Origin: Granulicella sp.
GTDB taxonomy: Bacteria > Acidobacteriota > Terriglobia > Terriglobales > Acidobacteriaceae
NCBI GenBank assembly: GCA_027450185.1
Contig: DAIDKF010000009.1
Location: 23,404 to 87,403, forward strand
DNA length: 64,000 nucleotides
Direction: 5' to 3'
Below, in pieces: positions 46,845 through 57,243 of this stretch. The position numbers and the translations under genes were made by a program. The notes under the pieces are model-generated. The model was given only the letters and a program-made list of their open reading frames with translations, was not told where the DNA came from and did no database searches. Positions within the stretch are counted from its first letter, which is position 1. The number at the start of each line of letters is the position of its first letter.

Positions 46845-48167
46845 CTATTTTGTGATGTTGCTGCCAAAGATGAAGCCGAATTCAAGTGCGGCACGGAATT
46901 GGCTCCGATCCGTTCCCTGCGCCCCAAAGACATCTCCGCTCGTGGAGTTGATTGCGTGCACCCACGCGAGATCGCTGCGAACGTACATACCTCCTTTTTG
47001 GTAGGTTGGCGTTGCGGTGAATGTAGTGCCCGCGCTGCCTGATCCAAAACCCAGCAGGTTGACTGACCCATCGGCCGCACTCCCTGAACTCGCGAGATAT
47101 TCCCAGCGCACCGGAAGCGAGAACCCACTCTTGAATGCGTAGCTGACATTCACTACACCGCCAGTTGCCGATGTGCCCTTGGTTACGCCTACCTTCAAGT
47201 TGGTTGGCAGTTTGCCGTACTGGAAGTACGGTTGCACGATCCAGGCCCCCTTGGTGTACGTGTAGATCAACACATGCATGTAGCCGTTGTTCTGCACTGG
47301 CGTGGCCGTCGTCTGATAGACGGTCTGCCCAAGGTTCCCCATCCCGTCGTACACCAGGCTATGCGGTCCCTTGGTGAAGGTCAGCGAACCAGAGAGCCAT
47401 GTGTAGCGGTTGGAGTAGTAGCCATCATTCCAACTGAGCGACGCGGAGAGATATTTTCCCAGCGCCTGATTTATCTGGATACCTCGATTGATGGCATTTT
47501 CCTGGTTCCAAACAATACCGCGCTCGATGTTGAAGTTTTGGTAGGTAAACGTGGACTCGGCACCCATCAGCGTCGGCAGCGAGCCAATCTCGAATGACGT
47601 GGTCTTTCCTGCCGGCACCTTCAGGTAGGCAACTGGAACAGGCCCAAAATAATTGTTCACTGTATTTTGGGCATTAACAAACGGCATTGAAAGTGTCGGC
47701 ATGGTATAGACCCCAGCCTGGATGTAGTACTGATACTTTCCGTCCGGCTTCTGAATGAAGATCTGACCGTTGCTCAGCGTAGCTTGCGCCTTGTCGTCTC
47801 CCGGAACTGAATTGTCCTGAAACTGCGCGAAGCCGGTCACAATGCCATTGACGGACAGCTTGCCCAATGGCCCGGCATCAAAGACCGCCGGCGGCAGCCA
47901 TTGCAGCGGACCGGTAAGAACGAACGTAGAAAGCGGGGCTGGGGCAGCCGCCGGAGCAACTGCCGCTGCTGGACCCGGTGCAGCCTGCGCGGTCGCAGGT
48001 GCTGCCGGGTTGGACGTCTGCGCCGCTGCTCGTCCCGGCGTACGGGCGAACGTCCATAATGCGAAGAAGACAATAAGGCTCTGGCTCGTTCTCTTAAAGG
48101 TCAATAGATTATGTCTCTCTTCCGTAATCCATGATCGGATCTCCGGAGACCCATAACTATGGGCCAT
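46845..48167 (-). CDS. Outer-membrane beta-barrel porin-like protein
   Basis: 440 aa from ATG 48167; a later TTG start giving TFKRTSQSLIVFFALWTFA would yield a more typical signal peptide. After cleavage near AAA-QT comes an Ala/Pro-rich linker of about 35 residues, then amphipathic beta strands (GKLSVNGIVTGFAQFQ, KYLSASLSWNDGYYSN, SFALEFGFIFG-like end RAALEFGFIFGSNIT). This fits the outer-membrane beta-barrel BBP2-type family. With the permease downstream it may form an outer plus inner membrane uptake route. Confidence 0.8.
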   Translation of the reverse strand: MAHSYGSPEIRSWITEERHNLLTFKRTSQSLIVFFALWTFARTPGRAAAQTSNPAAPATAQAAPGPAAAVAPAAAPAPLSTFVLTGPLQWLPPAVFDAGPLGKLSVNGIVTGFAQFQDNSVPGDDKAQATLSNGQIFIQKPDGKYQYYIQAGVYTMPTLSMPFVNAQNTVNNYFGPVPVAYLKVPAGKTTSFEIGSLPTLMGAESTFTYQNFNIERGIVWNQENAINRGIQINQALGKYLSASLSWNDGYYSNRYTWLSGSLTFTKGPHSLVYDGMGNLGQTVYQTTATPVQNNGYMHVLIYTYTKGAWIVQPYFQYGKLPTNLKVGVTKGTSATGGVVNVSYAFKSGFSLPVRWEYLASSGSAADGSVNLLGFGSGSAGTTFTATPTYQKGGMYVRSDLAWVHAINSTSGDVFGAQGTDRSQFRAALEFGFIFGSNITK

Positions 48168-48571
48168 GTTGGATGTGCATTTCAGATACACCCCATCTGC
48201 TCCTTGCCACACTGCATGGTGTGCCGGATACAGGTGCCCAATACAACAAACAGGGCTGTTCTTGATGCCATAGGACTGATGAGCTACTCTAGCTTAAAGT
48301 TTGATAAAGAAGGCATAAAGAAGACGAAAAGAGTTCATCCGTCATAGTAAGCCCGACGGGACCGAGGAGGAGAAATTGTACCTCGTGCGCACCTCAGGCT
48401 GGATGCCATCTTCGTCCGGATCAGTGCCTCGAAGGATCCAACGCAGTGTGTGGTGTTCCCATTACGCACGCTCCTATCGCGCCGTGAGCGCAGTGATTCC
48501 ACGAGCAGTGCTGCTATCTTCCGCTCTCGCGGCCAAGACATCGAGTACCATCCGGAAGGGAGTCCGGTTGC
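48168..48571. other. Divergent intergenic region, porin versus sensor kinase
   Basis: About 400 bases between two divergent genes with no convincing coding frame. It must contain both promoters; I see no palindrome or -10/-35 pair strong enough to call. Confidence 0.5.
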
Positions 48572-50095
48572 ATGATGCAATCATTCGCTGATCGACTCCT
48601 GACCTCTCGCATAGGCGCCCTCTCTCGCCGCCATACTTTCTTTCTCCAATGCACTCTGGCTGTGCTGCTCGCGCCGTTGCTGTCTCGAGCAGGTGTGGCC
48701 GTGCGGATTAACCCGTCCACGCTGAGCCTCCTCTTTCTCTTCGCCACAGTCTTGTTTGCGGCACGCAGCGGCTTTTGGCAGGCTTCTATATTTGCGATCT
48801 CTATCGCGTTCTGGTCTCCTTACTTCTTTCTTCCTCCACCACTTCTGGGCCATCTCATCGCTCCACACAATGCGGCAGCCCTGCTCGTCTCAACAGCGTC
48901 GGCATGGATCGTGAGCCGCATCGCCGAAAGAGAGAGGGCCTATGCGGCCGAAAGTGAGTTGCAGCGCCACAGAACTCAGCGCCTGCACGCGGTCGGTCAC
49001 AATGTCTTGTTGCTCAATCTGCAGGACTCGCCAGAGAAGCAGATCGCAGAGTTCATCCAGCAGGAGTTCGAGCTCGACGCTGTGGCGATCGTCAGCACGC
49101 CGCCCCATGCCGTTGGTACCGCCGGACTCTGGTCGCGTGAAGACGTGCACGCTTGCGAGCTGAAGCTGCGCGCGCTAGCTGCAAGTCCCGAGCGGACAGC
49201 CGGAGTTTCCATTCAACCGCTCCACAGCACTCGGGGTCTGCTTGGCTCACTTCTCGTTCTTGGTGACATCCCGCTCGTGGTGCTCGACTCCCTGGCATCT
49301 CTCGCAGCTCTTGCTCTGGAGCGTCACCGCGCCTGCATCAACGAAGCTGCAGCCGATGCCGCTCGCAGGACCGAACAGCTTAGGACCACGGTACTGGACG
49401 GCCTGGCGCACGCATTCAAAACTCCGCTGACGATCATTCGCGCCGCTAGCTCAGGCCTGCTCGAGGCTGGCCACCTGGATGAGATGCAGCATCAACTTAC
49501 CCAGATGATCGATGAACAATCACAGAAGCTCGATACCATGACCAATCGCCTTCTTGAAACCGCCAGAGTTGAGGGAGAAGCGATGAGCCTGCAACTTGAA
49601 ACCGTGGACGTGCCTGCGCTCGTCCACCAGGTAGTCCAGGAGTTTTGCGCAGACTCCCTCAATTCCGTGAACGGCTTCAACAGGGAACCCCCGATCAAAA
49701 TCTGCACTGACGGCAGCTTCACTCCAATCAGCGCGGACTTCGACATGATTGCCTCTACCTTGCACGAACTCTTGAAGAATGCCGCCAAATACTCCAGCAT
49801 CGGCTCGCCCATTACGGTCGCCCTGTCGGAGGACGCCGACGAGCTTACTCTCTCCGTACAAAGCTATGGGCCCGTGATTCGCATGGAAGACCGTGATCGC
49901 ATCTTCGAGAGGTTCTACCGCGGGCTCGATCATCGCCATGCAGCACCAGGAACTGGCATCGGCCTCTCCGTCGCGCGAAGCGTTACCGAGGCTCATGGTG
50001 GTCACATCTGGGTCACGAGCAGTGAAGAGAGTGGTACGACATTCCATCTTTCCCTCCCTGCCGGAGCCAATCCAATAACCAGCACCAAAGGATAG
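48572..50095 (+). CDS. Sensor histidine kinase with KdpD-like (DUF4118) membrane domain
   Basis: 507 aa. Residues about 15-110 contain four closely packed helices (DUF4118, with FFLPPPLLGHLIAPHN). A GAF-like region follows (about 145-250), then HisKA with the phospho-acceptor in LAHAFKTPLT, and HATPase_c with HELLKNAAKYS and GTGIGLSVARS. The large N-terminal cytoplasmic KdpD/USP domains of true KdpD are missing, and no kdpFABC is present. Partner response regulator follows after 4 bases. Potassium sensing should not be assumed. Confidence 0.9.
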   Translation: MMQSFADRLLTSRIGALSRRHTFFLQCTLAVLLAPLLSRAGVAVRINPSTLSLLFLFATVLFAARSGFWQASIFAISIAFWSPYFFLPPPLLGHLIAPHNAAALLVSTASAWIVSRIAERERAYAAESELQRHRTQRLHAVGHNVLLLNLQDSPEKQIAEFIQQEFELDAVAIVSTPPHAVGTAGLWSREDVHACELKLRALAASPERTAGVSIQPLHSTRGLLGSLLVLGDIPLVVLDSLASLAALALERHRACINEAAADAARRTEQLRTTVLDGLAHAFKTPLTIIRAASSGLLEAGHLDEMQHQLTQMIDEQSQKLDTMTNRLLETARVEGEAMSLQLETVDVPALVHQVVQEFCADSLNSVNGFNREPPIKICTDGSFTPISADFDMIASTLHELLKNAAKYSSIGSPITVALSEDADELTLSVQSYGPVIRMEDRDRIFERFYRGLDHRHAAPGTGIGLSVARSVTEAHGGHIWVTSSEESGTTFHLSLPAGANPITSTKG

Positions 50096-50099
50096 TGCA

Positions 50100-50801
50100 A
50101 TGAAGGCAAAGCTGCTTGTTGTAGACGATGAAATCGGAATTCACAAGGTAATAGCCAGCACCCTGCGTCCGCTCGGCTTCGACGTTATTGGCTCTGCACG
50201 TGCCGAAGAAGCCATCTCGCTCATCGGACTGTCGCACTTCGATACCGTGCTACTCGACGTCAACATGCCAGGCATGGACGGCATCGCCGCATGTCGTGCC
50301 ATCCGCCGTATCTCCCCCACGCTTCCCATCCTTATGTTAACCGTTCGCAATTCGGTAGACGATAAAGTCGAAGCGCTTGAAGCAGGTGCCGACGATTACA
50401 TTACAAAGCCCTTTGCCATTCGAGAGTTGGTCGCACGCGTCAACGCGGCGATCAGGCGCGGACAGTCGCCTGCGCTATCGAATACCCCCCTCGTCGTTGG
50501 CGATGTCTCCCTTTGCGGCAAGAGCCGCGTCTTCCTCAAGCGAGGCAATTCTATCCCGCTCACGCGCACGCAGTTCGACATCCTTCATCTCCTCATGTGC
50601 AATCAGGGACGGCCTGTTACACACAAGAAAATACTCAGCACCATCTGGGGATCCGAGTTCAAGGATCACATCGAATATTTGAGAACCTACGTCCGTGAGC
50701 TACGCAAGCGAATCGAAGACGACCCTGCTCATCCGCAGTATCTATTGACTGCTCCCTACGTTGGCTATCGATTTCGTGACGAACTTCATCGCACCCTCTA
50801 A
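50100..50801 (+). CDS. OmpR/KdpE-family response regulator
   Basis: 233 aa. The receiver domain has the acidic pair in VVDDE, phospho-Asp in TVLLDVNMPGMDG, the Thr in LMLTVRN and Lys in YITKPF. The C-terminal winged helix (about 130-228) ends EYLRTYVRELRKRIEDDPAHPQYLLTAPYVGYRF. It forms a pair with the upstream kinase. Targets may include the divergent porin-permease genes or the convergent hut operon, whose last gene ends 7 bases away; this is inference from position. Confidence 0.94.
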   Translation: MKAKLLVVDDEIGIHKVIASTLRPLGFDVIGSARAEEAISLIGLSHFDTVLLDVNMPGMDGIAACRAIRRISPTLPILMLTVRNSVDDKVEALEAGADDYITKPFAIRELVARVNAAIRRGQSPALSNTPLVVGDVSLCGKSRVFLKRGNSIPLTRTQFDILHLLMCNQGRPVTHKKILSTIWGSEFKDHIEYLRTYVRELRKRIEDDPAHPQYLLTAPYVGYRFRDELHRTL

Positions 50802-50808
50802 TCGCCAA

Positions 50809-52203
50809 TCAATGCCCACGTAGATCTGACCATGTCTTCTCGTGAAGCTCTCGATACCGTGACACGATCTCCTCGGCGTGCTCATGCTTTTGATCTTGAA
50901 GGATGACGCGTCCGTTCACCACCACGTCTCGAATCGCCGATCGATTCAACGAGAAGACGATGATAGGCAGCAAGTCCTCCGCAGTGTTTCCCGCAATGGA
51001 GACATCCTTCAGATCAACCGTAAAGAAGTCAGCGAAGGCTCCTGGCTTCAACTCTCCACCGGGCACCTGCAGCGAGCTAGCCCCATGGATCGTCGCGCAA
51101 TCAAACAGACGCGCTGCCAGCCCCTTCCCTCCCACATGATCCAGAATGGCTCGCTTCTGTTGCTGTAAACGCAGGTGGTACTCCAGCTCCCGCGCATCCT
51201 CCAGCGGATCAATCTGTGCCTGGCTATCGGACCCCAGCGCAAACCGAATCCCAGCCGCCATCATTGCATCTGCCGGCACGAAGCCATCGCCCAGATTGCG
51301 CTCCGTCGTCGGACACGAGCATATGGTCGTCCCGAACTTCGCCAGCATCGCAATCTCTTCAGCGGTGACATGGACGCCATGCACCGCCGTGAAGTCGGCC
51401 CCAAGAATGCACTCCTTCGCGAGCAGCGCCACCGGCGCAACTCCATACTCGCGCACGCACGCGGCATTCTCCGCAACCTGCTCTGCCACGTGCATATGCA
51501 GCGGTAGCTTGTTCGCCCGCGCCCATTCCGCAATCTCATGCAACTCACGCATTGGCACGGCTCGAATACTATGCGGAGCTACTCCGTAGTGAACCTGCGC
51601 CCCACGCCTCTCCCCATCGCGTATCAGTGCGGCCATATTTTCAAGAAACGCGTTGGACGATTCATAGAAGCGAATCTGGCCCGGATCAGGTGACAGCTCG
51701 AAGCCCGAACGCACGTACGCCGTACGCAGCAGCACAATGCGTATCCCCACAGACTGCGCCGCCGCAATCACTTGCTTGCCCAGCACATTCGGATCATCAT
51801 ACGGCCGTCCATCCGGCGCGTTGTGCAGGTAGTGGAACTCGCCGACGGTGGTCGTTCCGGCCAGCACCATCTCCAGAAACGCCATCCTCGCAACGTCATA
51901 CACCTGCTGCGGATCAAGCCTGCTGGCAGCGTGATACATCGTTCCCCGCCACGACCAGAAGTCTCTTCCACTCACAATCCGCGACTCCGACTTGCCGCGA
52001 ATCAAGCGTTGAAATGCGTGCGAGTGCGCGTTCACAAATCCCGGCAACAGTGCTTTGCCCGGCAGTTCAACGACTTTGGCCGCCGGTAGATCCGAACCTT
52101 CTCCTGCGCCAGCGACCCTCCCCTCTTCGCTCACCAGAACCTCGCCGCCGGCGATAAATCTTCCATCCGAATAGAGCAGTTCCGGTCGATAGAGAGTCTT
52201 CAT
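50809..52203 (-). CDS. hutF: Formimidoylglutamate deiminase
   Basis: 464 aa amidohydrolase-superfamily enzyme. The zinc motif is in FVNAHSHAFQRLIRG, followed by HMHVAEQ, TAVHGVHV and SDSQAQIDPLEDAR with the final Asp. The signature STTERN-like TTERNLGDGFVP and the DFWSWRGTMY segment fit HutF rather than chlorohydrolases. It converts N-formimino-L-glutamate to N-formyl-L-glutamate plus ammonia. Last gene of hutHUIF, overlapping hutI by 4 bases. The next enzyme, HutG, is not in the window. Confidence 0.93.
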   Translation of the reverse strand: MKTLYRPELLYSDGRFIAGGEVLVSEEGRVAGAGEGSDLPAAKVVELPGKALLPGFVNAHSHAFQRLIRGKSESRIVSGRDFWSWRGTMYHAASRLDPQQVYDVARMAFLEMVLAGTTTVGEFHYLHNAPDGRPYDDPNVLGKQVIAAAQSVGIRIVLLRTAYVRSGFELSPDPGQIRFYESSNAFLENMAALIRDGERRGAQVHYGVAPHSIRAVPMRELHEIAEWARANKLPLHMHVAEQVAENAACVREYGVAPVALLAKECILGADFTAVHGVHVTAEEIAMLAKFGTTICSCPTTERNLGDGFVPADAMMAAGIRFALGSDSQAQIDPLEDARELEYHLRLQQQKRAILDHVGGKGLAARLFDCATIHGASSLQVPGGELKPGAFADFFTVDLKDVSIAGNTAEDLLPIIVFSLNRSAIRDVVVNGRVILQDQKHEHAEEIVSRYRELHEKTWSDLRGH

Positions 52204-53438
52204 GCCCCCACCTTCTTACCACCCACCCACACCTCACGAACCGGGTTTGTGCCCATCCGATAAATGAGATCGCGCCAGTCTCCGCTGTCCAGTACGAGAA
52301 AATCCGCCACGCATCCAACTTCCAAACGCCCTCGATCGCTCAGACCAACTGCGCACGCTGCATTCACGGTTCCTGCAACCAGCGCTTCCTGTGCCGTCAA
52401 CCCATTCATCCGCACCGCCAGCCCTAATGCAGCAGCACTTGAATACAGCGGGCTCGATCCCGGATTAAGATCCGTACCCACAGCCACCGCAGCGCCCGCG
52501 TCGATCAACTTCCGTCCAGCCGCCGCAGGAATGCCCAGGTGCAGCGACACACCGGGAACAATCGTTGCGATCGTCTTACTGCCGGCAAGCATCGAGATCT
52601 GTGCCTCTCCAGCGGCTTCCAGATGATCGACGCTCAGCGCCCCCAACCGCACCCCCAACTCCACGCCGCCAACGCTGTGAAACTGGTCACTGTGCAGCTT
52701 GATTCCTAATCCATGGCGTTGCGCACAAGCGCAGATCTCCTCTGCTTCATCAACGCGCCACGCTTCACGTTCGACAAACACATCCACCGCAGAGGCCAAT
52801 TCACGCCGAGCCACCTCAGGAATCAACTCCCTGCAAACCTGCTCGACATATCCGCATCGGGCCGCTGCATCGGTCGGAGGTAGATGAATTAACAGCGTTG
52901 CCACAATCCTTGCGCCGCCGTGCATCCTCGCATCTTCCGCCAGCACCTCAATCGCCTCCAGCATCGCCATCTCGGCAGCCATCGAAGATCCATATCCCGA
53001 CTTCACCTCGATCGTCGTAGCACCCGACCGCATCAACGCTGCAATCCGAGGCTTCGCCAGTGCAACCAACTCCTCGCTCGTCGCCGCAGCCGTAGCTTTC
53101 ACCGTGCTGCGAATCCCGCCGCCCGCCGCCAGGATCTGCTCGTACGTCGCGCCCGCCGCACGCGCCTCAAAGTCCGCCAGCCGATCCCCGGCCCATACCG
53201 CATGCGTATGCGGATCAATCAATCCCGGCACCACTGCTGCCGCGCCTACATTGATCGTCGTCGCAGCCTCTCCGCTCCACTGGCTCGCTTCGCCCACCCA
53301 CGCCACGCGGCCGTCCGTTATAGCCATCGCGGCATCGCTCACGATCTTCAGCGCACTCATCGCGCGCCCGCACTTTGCCTCCGCACCCTCTGCGGTGACC
53401 AGTTGCGACACGCCCGTAACAAGCAGATCCGTCTTCAT
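52200..53438 (-). CDS. hutI: Imidazolonepropionase
   Basis: 412 aa amidohydrolase. Motifs are [22 protein letters not shown], the [10 protein letters not shown] segment, and [10 protein letters not shown] carrying the metal Asp. It opens the imidazolone ring to give N-formiminoglutamate in histidine degradation. Translationally coupled on both sides by 4-base overlaps. Confidence 0.96.
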   Translation of the reverse strand: MKTDLLVTGVSQLVTAEGAEAKCGRAMSALKIVSDAAMAITDGRVAWVGEASQWSGEAATTINVGAAAVVPGLIDPHTHAVWAGDRLADFEARAAGATYEQILAAGGGIRSTVKATAAATSEELVALAKPRIAALMRSGATTIEVKSGYGSSMAAEMAMLEAIEVLAEDARMHGGARIVATLLIHLPPTDAAARCGYVEQVCRELIPEVARRELASAVDVFVEREAWRVDEAEEICACAQRHGLGIKLHSDQFHSVGGVELGVRLGALSVDHLEAAGEAQISMLAGSKTIATIVPGVSLHLGIPAAAGRKLIDAGAAVAVGTDLNPGSSPLYSSAAALGLAVRMNGLTAQEALVAGTVNAACAVGLSDRGRLEVGCVADFLVLDSGDWRDLIYRMGTNPVREVWVGGKKVGA

Positions 53439-55093
53439 CGAATACTCGGCAGGTCCAGTCCCCGTTTTGCCGCCGTCTCTTTCGCAAGTTCATAGCCCGC
53501 ATCCGCGTGCCGAATCACGCCCATCGCCGGATCATTCGTCAAGCACATCCGCAGCCGTTCGTCGGCCTCATCGCTTCCATCGGCGACCGCCACCAACCCC
53601 GCGTGCTGGCTATATCCCATGCCTACCCCGCCGCCATGATGGAAGCTCATCCAACCCGCGCCACTCGCAACGCCCGTCGCGAAGTTCAACAGCGCCCAGT
53701 CCGAGACCGCATCGGATCCGTCCATCATTCCTTCCGTCTCGCGATAAGGACTCGCCACCGATCCGGCATCCAGATGGTCTCTCCCAATCACAATCGGAGC
53801 TCTCAATCGCCCATCGCGCACCATCTGATTGAACAGCAACCCGGCACGATCACGCTCCTTATATCCCAACCAGCAAATGCGCGCCGGAAGCCCCTGAAAC
53901 GCAATCTGCTTCGACGCAAACGTCAGCCACTCCGTCAACCGCTCATCCTCCGGGAACAACTCCAACAGCGCCCGATCGGTCGCCGCAATGTCTGCCGGAT
54001 CACCCGACAGCGCAGCCCATCGGAACGGCCCACGTCCCGCGCAGAACGAATCGCGGATGAACGCCGGCACAAATCCCGGATACGAAAACGCATCGTCCAC
54101 ACCGGCGATCTTAGCCTGCGTGCGCAGATTATTGCCATAGTCGAATGCAACTGCACCGCGTCGCTGCATCTCCAGGATCGCCTTCACATGTTGTGCAATC
54201 GCCGCCTGCACGCGTGCTACATACTCCTTGGGCTGCAACGTTCGCAACGCATTCAAATCTTCATCAGCCTTCGCTGGGGGTAGATATCCCCACATCGGAT
54301 CGTGTGAACTCGTCTGGTCCGTCACAAGATCGGGAATAAACCCCATCGCCACCATCTTCGGCAGCGCCTCTGCCGCATTCCCCAGCAGGCCAATCGACAC
54401 AGCCTCGCGACTCTTCTTCGCCGCCTGCGCCCATGCAATCGCCTCCTCCATCGAGCGCGTAGCCTTATCCAGATACCTCGTCTGCAACCTGCGCTCAATC
54501 CGCGCCGCATCGATCTCAACACAAATACTCACGCCACCCGCAAGCTTCACCGCCAGCGGCTGCGCTCCGCCCATTCCGCCCAACCCTGCTGTGACCGTTA
54601 TCGTGCCCGCCAGCGTGTCATTGAAGTGCTTCTTCGCCGCACCGCGAAATGTCTCGTACGTCCCCTGCAAGATCCCTTGCGTCCCGATATAAATCCACGA
54701 GCCCGCCGTCATCTGCCCATACATCATCAGCCCCGCTGCATCCAGCCGGTCGAACTCCTCCCACGTCGCCCAGTGCGGAACAAGGTTCGAGTTCGCAATC
54801 AAAACCCGCGGCGCCAGCCGATGCGTGTTCAACACCGCCACCGCCTTGCCCGACTGCACCAGCAGCGTCTGATCATTCCCCAGCCGGTCTAATGTCTCCA
54901 CGATAGTGTGATAGCACTCCCAATTGCGCGCCGCCTTCCCGCGCCCACCATACACAATCAACTCCTCCGGCTTCTCCGCAACCTCCGGATCAAGATTGTT
55001 CATCAGCATCCGCTTGGCTGCCTCCTGAATCCATCCCTTCGCCGTTCTCTTCCCACCCCGCGCCGCACGTACCGGAGAATATCCTTCTGTCAT
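53435..55093 (-). CDS. hutU: Urocanate hydratase
   Basis: 552 aa, the standard length. It contains [16 protein letters not shown], the [21 protein letters not shown]-binding motif, [13 protein letters not shown], and the catalytic Cys region [11 protein letters not shown]. It hydrates urocanate to imidazolonepropionate using tightly bound NAD+. It overlaps hutH and hutI by 4 bases each. Confidence 0.97.
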   Translation of the reverse strand: MTEGYSPVRAARGGKRTAKGWIQEAAKRMLMNNLDPEVAEKPEELIVYGGRGKAARNWECYHTIVETLDRLGNDQTLLVQSGKAVAVLNTHRLAPRVLIANSNLVPHWATWEEFDRLDAAGLMMYGQMTAGSWIYIGTQGILQGTYETFRGAAKKHFNDTLAGTITVTAGLGGMGGAQPLAVKLAGGVSICVEIDAARIERRLQTRYLDKATRSMEEAIAWAQAAKKSREAVSIGLLGNAAEALPKMVAMGFIPDLVTDQTSSHDPMWGYLPPAKADEDLNALRTLQPKEYVARVQAAIAQHVKAILEMQRRGAVAFDYGNNLRTQAKIAGVDDAFSYPGFVPAFIRDSFCAGRGPFRWAALSGDPADIAATDRALLELFPEDERLTEWLTFASKQIAFQGLPARICWLGYKERDRAGLLFNQMVRDGRLRAPIVIGRDHLDAGSVASPYRETEGMMDGSDAVSDWALLNFATGVASGAGWMSFHHGGGVGMGYSQHAGLVAVADGSDEADERLRMCLTNDPAMGVIRHADAGYELAKETAAKRGLDLPSIR

Positions 55094-56616
55094 CGAACTA
55101 CCTCCTCAGCCACGGCCCGCCCAAGGCCAAGCTCTCTCCATCCATCATCCTCCAAAAACTTCGCCGCCTCTTCCATCCACACCGAGAGCACGCAGTCTTC
55201 TGTCCACGCCGAAACTCGCTCTCGAAACTTCGCACGTGCTCGCTCCATCGCCTCCGTGCTCGTATCGCCGCGAAGGTCCAGCCCTCTCGCCGCAGCCAGC
55301 AACTCGATCGCAATCACCATCCGCGCCAGACCCACCGACTGCTCCAGCTTCAGCCCAGACGTCATTCCCATGCTGACAAAATCCTCCTGATTGCCACTGG
55401 TCGGAATCGATCCTGTCGACGCCGGCGAAGCCAGCACGCGCATCTCCGCCACCAGCGCTGCGGCCGTCACCTGCGCCATCATCATCCCCGACTCAATCCC
55501 CGGGCGCGACGCAAGAAACGCCGGCAGCCCCTCATTCAAGCTCGGATTCATCAACCGCTCTGTCCGCCGCTCTGAGATCCCCGCAATCTGACACACCGCA
55601 ATCGCCAGATAATCCAGCGCCAACGCCAGCGGTGCGCCATGAAAATTACCGCCCGAGACGATCCCATCGTCGAATACCAGCGGATTATCCGTCGCGCTGT
55701 TCAGCTCAATCTCAAATATGCCCCGCGCATACTGCAACGTGTCCCAGGCCGCTCCATGCACCTGCGGAATACATCGCAGGCAGTATGCGTCCTGAATCTT
55801 GCTACCCTCGCCATGCGTCCGCGGAATCGGACTTCCCTGCAACAGGCTTGATAGATGGTTCGCGCTCAACACCTGTCCCGCGTGTGGCCTGGCCACGTGC
55901 AATCGCGCATCGAACGCCGCAGCCGTTCCACGCAGCGCTTCGATGCTCAGGGCCGCCGTCGTCTGCGCCGCATAGAACAGGCTCTCCAGCTCCGTCAGTT
56001 GCAGACACCCAATCGCCAGCATCGCCTGCGTCCCATTCAGCAGCGAGATTCCTTCTTTCCCCTTCAGCACCAGCGGCTCAATCCCCGCACGCTCCATGCA
56101 CACCGCAGCATCCATCACCGCGCCCTGATACTCTGCGCGGCCCTCGCCGATCAGCACCAGCGCCATGTGCGCCAGCGGTGCCAGATCTCCACTCGCTCCC
56201 ACGCTGCCGCGCGACGGCACCACCGGCGTAATCCCGCAATTGAGCAGATCGCAGATCCGCTCCGCCACCACAGCACGAATCCCCGACAACCCCTTCGCCA
56301 GCACATTGGCGCGAATCAACATCATCCCCCGCACCACCGCCACCGGCAAAGGAGCACCCACTCCACAGCAGTGCGAACGGATCAGATTGACCTGCATCGC
56401 CTCAATCTCATCGTCCTCAAGCCGGATGTTCGCCAGCAACCCCACGCCGGTATTCAGCGCATACACCGGCTTCGTCCCGTGCATCGCCACTTCGACGCGA
56501 TCCCGCGACCGCTCCATCCGCGCCAGAGCACCCGCAGCCACCTGCACCGTAGCGCGGTTCTCGGCCACAGCCACCACATCTTCGATCCTCAGTGACGCAC
56601 CATCCAAAGCAATCAT
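55090..56616 (-). CDS. hutH: Histidine ammonia-lyase
   Basis: 508 aa. The MIO prosthetic group forms from Ala141-Ser142-Gly143 in [14 protein letters not shown]; the Tyr-loop (YALNTGVG) and the NTGVG region are intact. It deaminates histidine to urocanate, the first committed step. ATG 56616 has AGGA 7 bases upstream. First gene of the hut operon, transcribed from the divergent region at 56617-56790 that also serves the Lrp-type regulator. Confidence 0.97.
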   Translation of the reverse strand: MIALDGASLRIEDVVAVAENRATVQVAAGALARMERSRDRVEVAMHGTKPVYALNTGVGLLANIRLEDDEIEAMQVNLIRSHCCGVGAPLPVAVVRGMMLIRANVLAKGLSGIRAVVAERICDLLNCGITPVVPSRGSVGASGDLAPLAHMALVLIGEGRAEYQGAVMDAAVCMERAGIEPLVLKGKEGISLLNGTQAMLAIGCLQLTELESLFYAAQTTAALSIEALRGTAAAFDARLHVARPHAGQVLSANHLSSLLQGSPIPRTHGEGSKIQDAYCLRCIPQVHGAAWDTLQYARGIFEIELNSATDNPLVFDDGIVSGGNFHGAPLALALDYLAIAVCQIAGISERRTERLMNPSLNEGLPAFLASRPGIESGMMMAQVTAAALVAEMRVLASPASTGSIPTSGNQEDFVSMGMTSGLKLEQSVGLARMVIAIELLAAARGLDLRGDTSTEAMERARAKFRERVSAWTEDCVLSVWMEEAAKFLEDDGWRELGLGRAVAEEVVR

Positions 56617-56664
56617 GCTGTAATCCTATGCAGCCAGATCCGGCGCGTGAACCCTCGTACAGCG

Positions 56665-56712
56665 GTTATCGATTGATAACGCCGTTGATTCAACGCTGAA
56701 ATCATCTATTAT
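56665..56712. promoter_or_regulatory. Overlapping divergent hutH and lrp promoters with two palindromes
   Basis: For hutH (minus) TTGAAT (56693-56688) and GATAAC (56670-56665) are 17 bases apart. For the regulator (plus) TTGATT (56685-56690) and TATTAT (56707-56712) are 16 apart. GTTATC-GATT-GATAAC (56665-56680) overlaps the hutH -10, and CGTTGA-T-TCAACG (56683-56695) covers both -35 elements. This suggests one regulator acts on both directions. Confidence 0.6.
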
Positions 56713-56790
56713 GATTGCAATCCACGGCTGGGTATCCATTCCGCGCCATGAGTCCCTGCCGCGCAGTCTGATCACATCCAAGGAGGCACC

Positions 56791-57243
56791 ATGCTGCTAC
56801 ACACGGGAATCGACTCCACCGACCGTAAGCTACTACGCGAACTCACCACCGATGCTCGCCTCGCCATCGCCGAGCTAGGCCGCCGCATCGGCCTCTCCCC
56901 ATCAGCCACCGCCGAACGCCTGCGCCGCCTGGAGAGCCTCGAGATCATCCGTGGCTATCGCGCCGACATCAATCTCCAGACCCTCGGCTTCACCATCACC
57001 GCCTTCGTCCGCCTCACCTGCGACGGAACCCGCTACAAGCCCTTCCTCAAGTTCCTTCCCACCCTCGACGCCGTACAGGAGTGTCACCACCTCACCGGCA
57101 ACGACGCCTTCCTGCTCAAGATCGTCCTCGCCTCCATGACCGATCTCGAAGACCTCATCGAGAAGCTGCTGCCATACGGCAGTCCAACCACCAGCATGGT
57201 CCTCTCTACACCACTGGAGCGAAAGCGTCCGCTTCGTTTCTAG
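56791..57243 (+). CDS. Lrp/AsnC-family transcriptional regulator
   Basis: 150 aa. The AsnC-type helix-turn-helix ([38 protein letters not shown]) is followed by the RAM effector domain ([41 protein letters not shown]). AGGAGG lies 5 bases before the ATG. It is divergent from hutH and convergent, with a 38-base overlap, with the arginine fusion gene. It is the obvious candidate regulator of hut and perhaps of the arginine gene. Confidence 0.93.
   Translation: MLLHTGIDSTDRKLLRELTTDARLAIAELGRRIGLSPSATAERLRRLESLEIIRGYRADINLQTLGFTITAFVRLTCDGTRYKPFLKFLPTLDAVQECHHLTGNDAFLLKIVLASMTDLEDLIEKLLPYGSPTTSMVLSTPLERKRPLRF

Noticed and set aside
48572..50801. Calling the two-component system KdpDE
   Set aside because: The kinase lacks the KdpD N-terminal domains and no kdpFABC genes are nearby.
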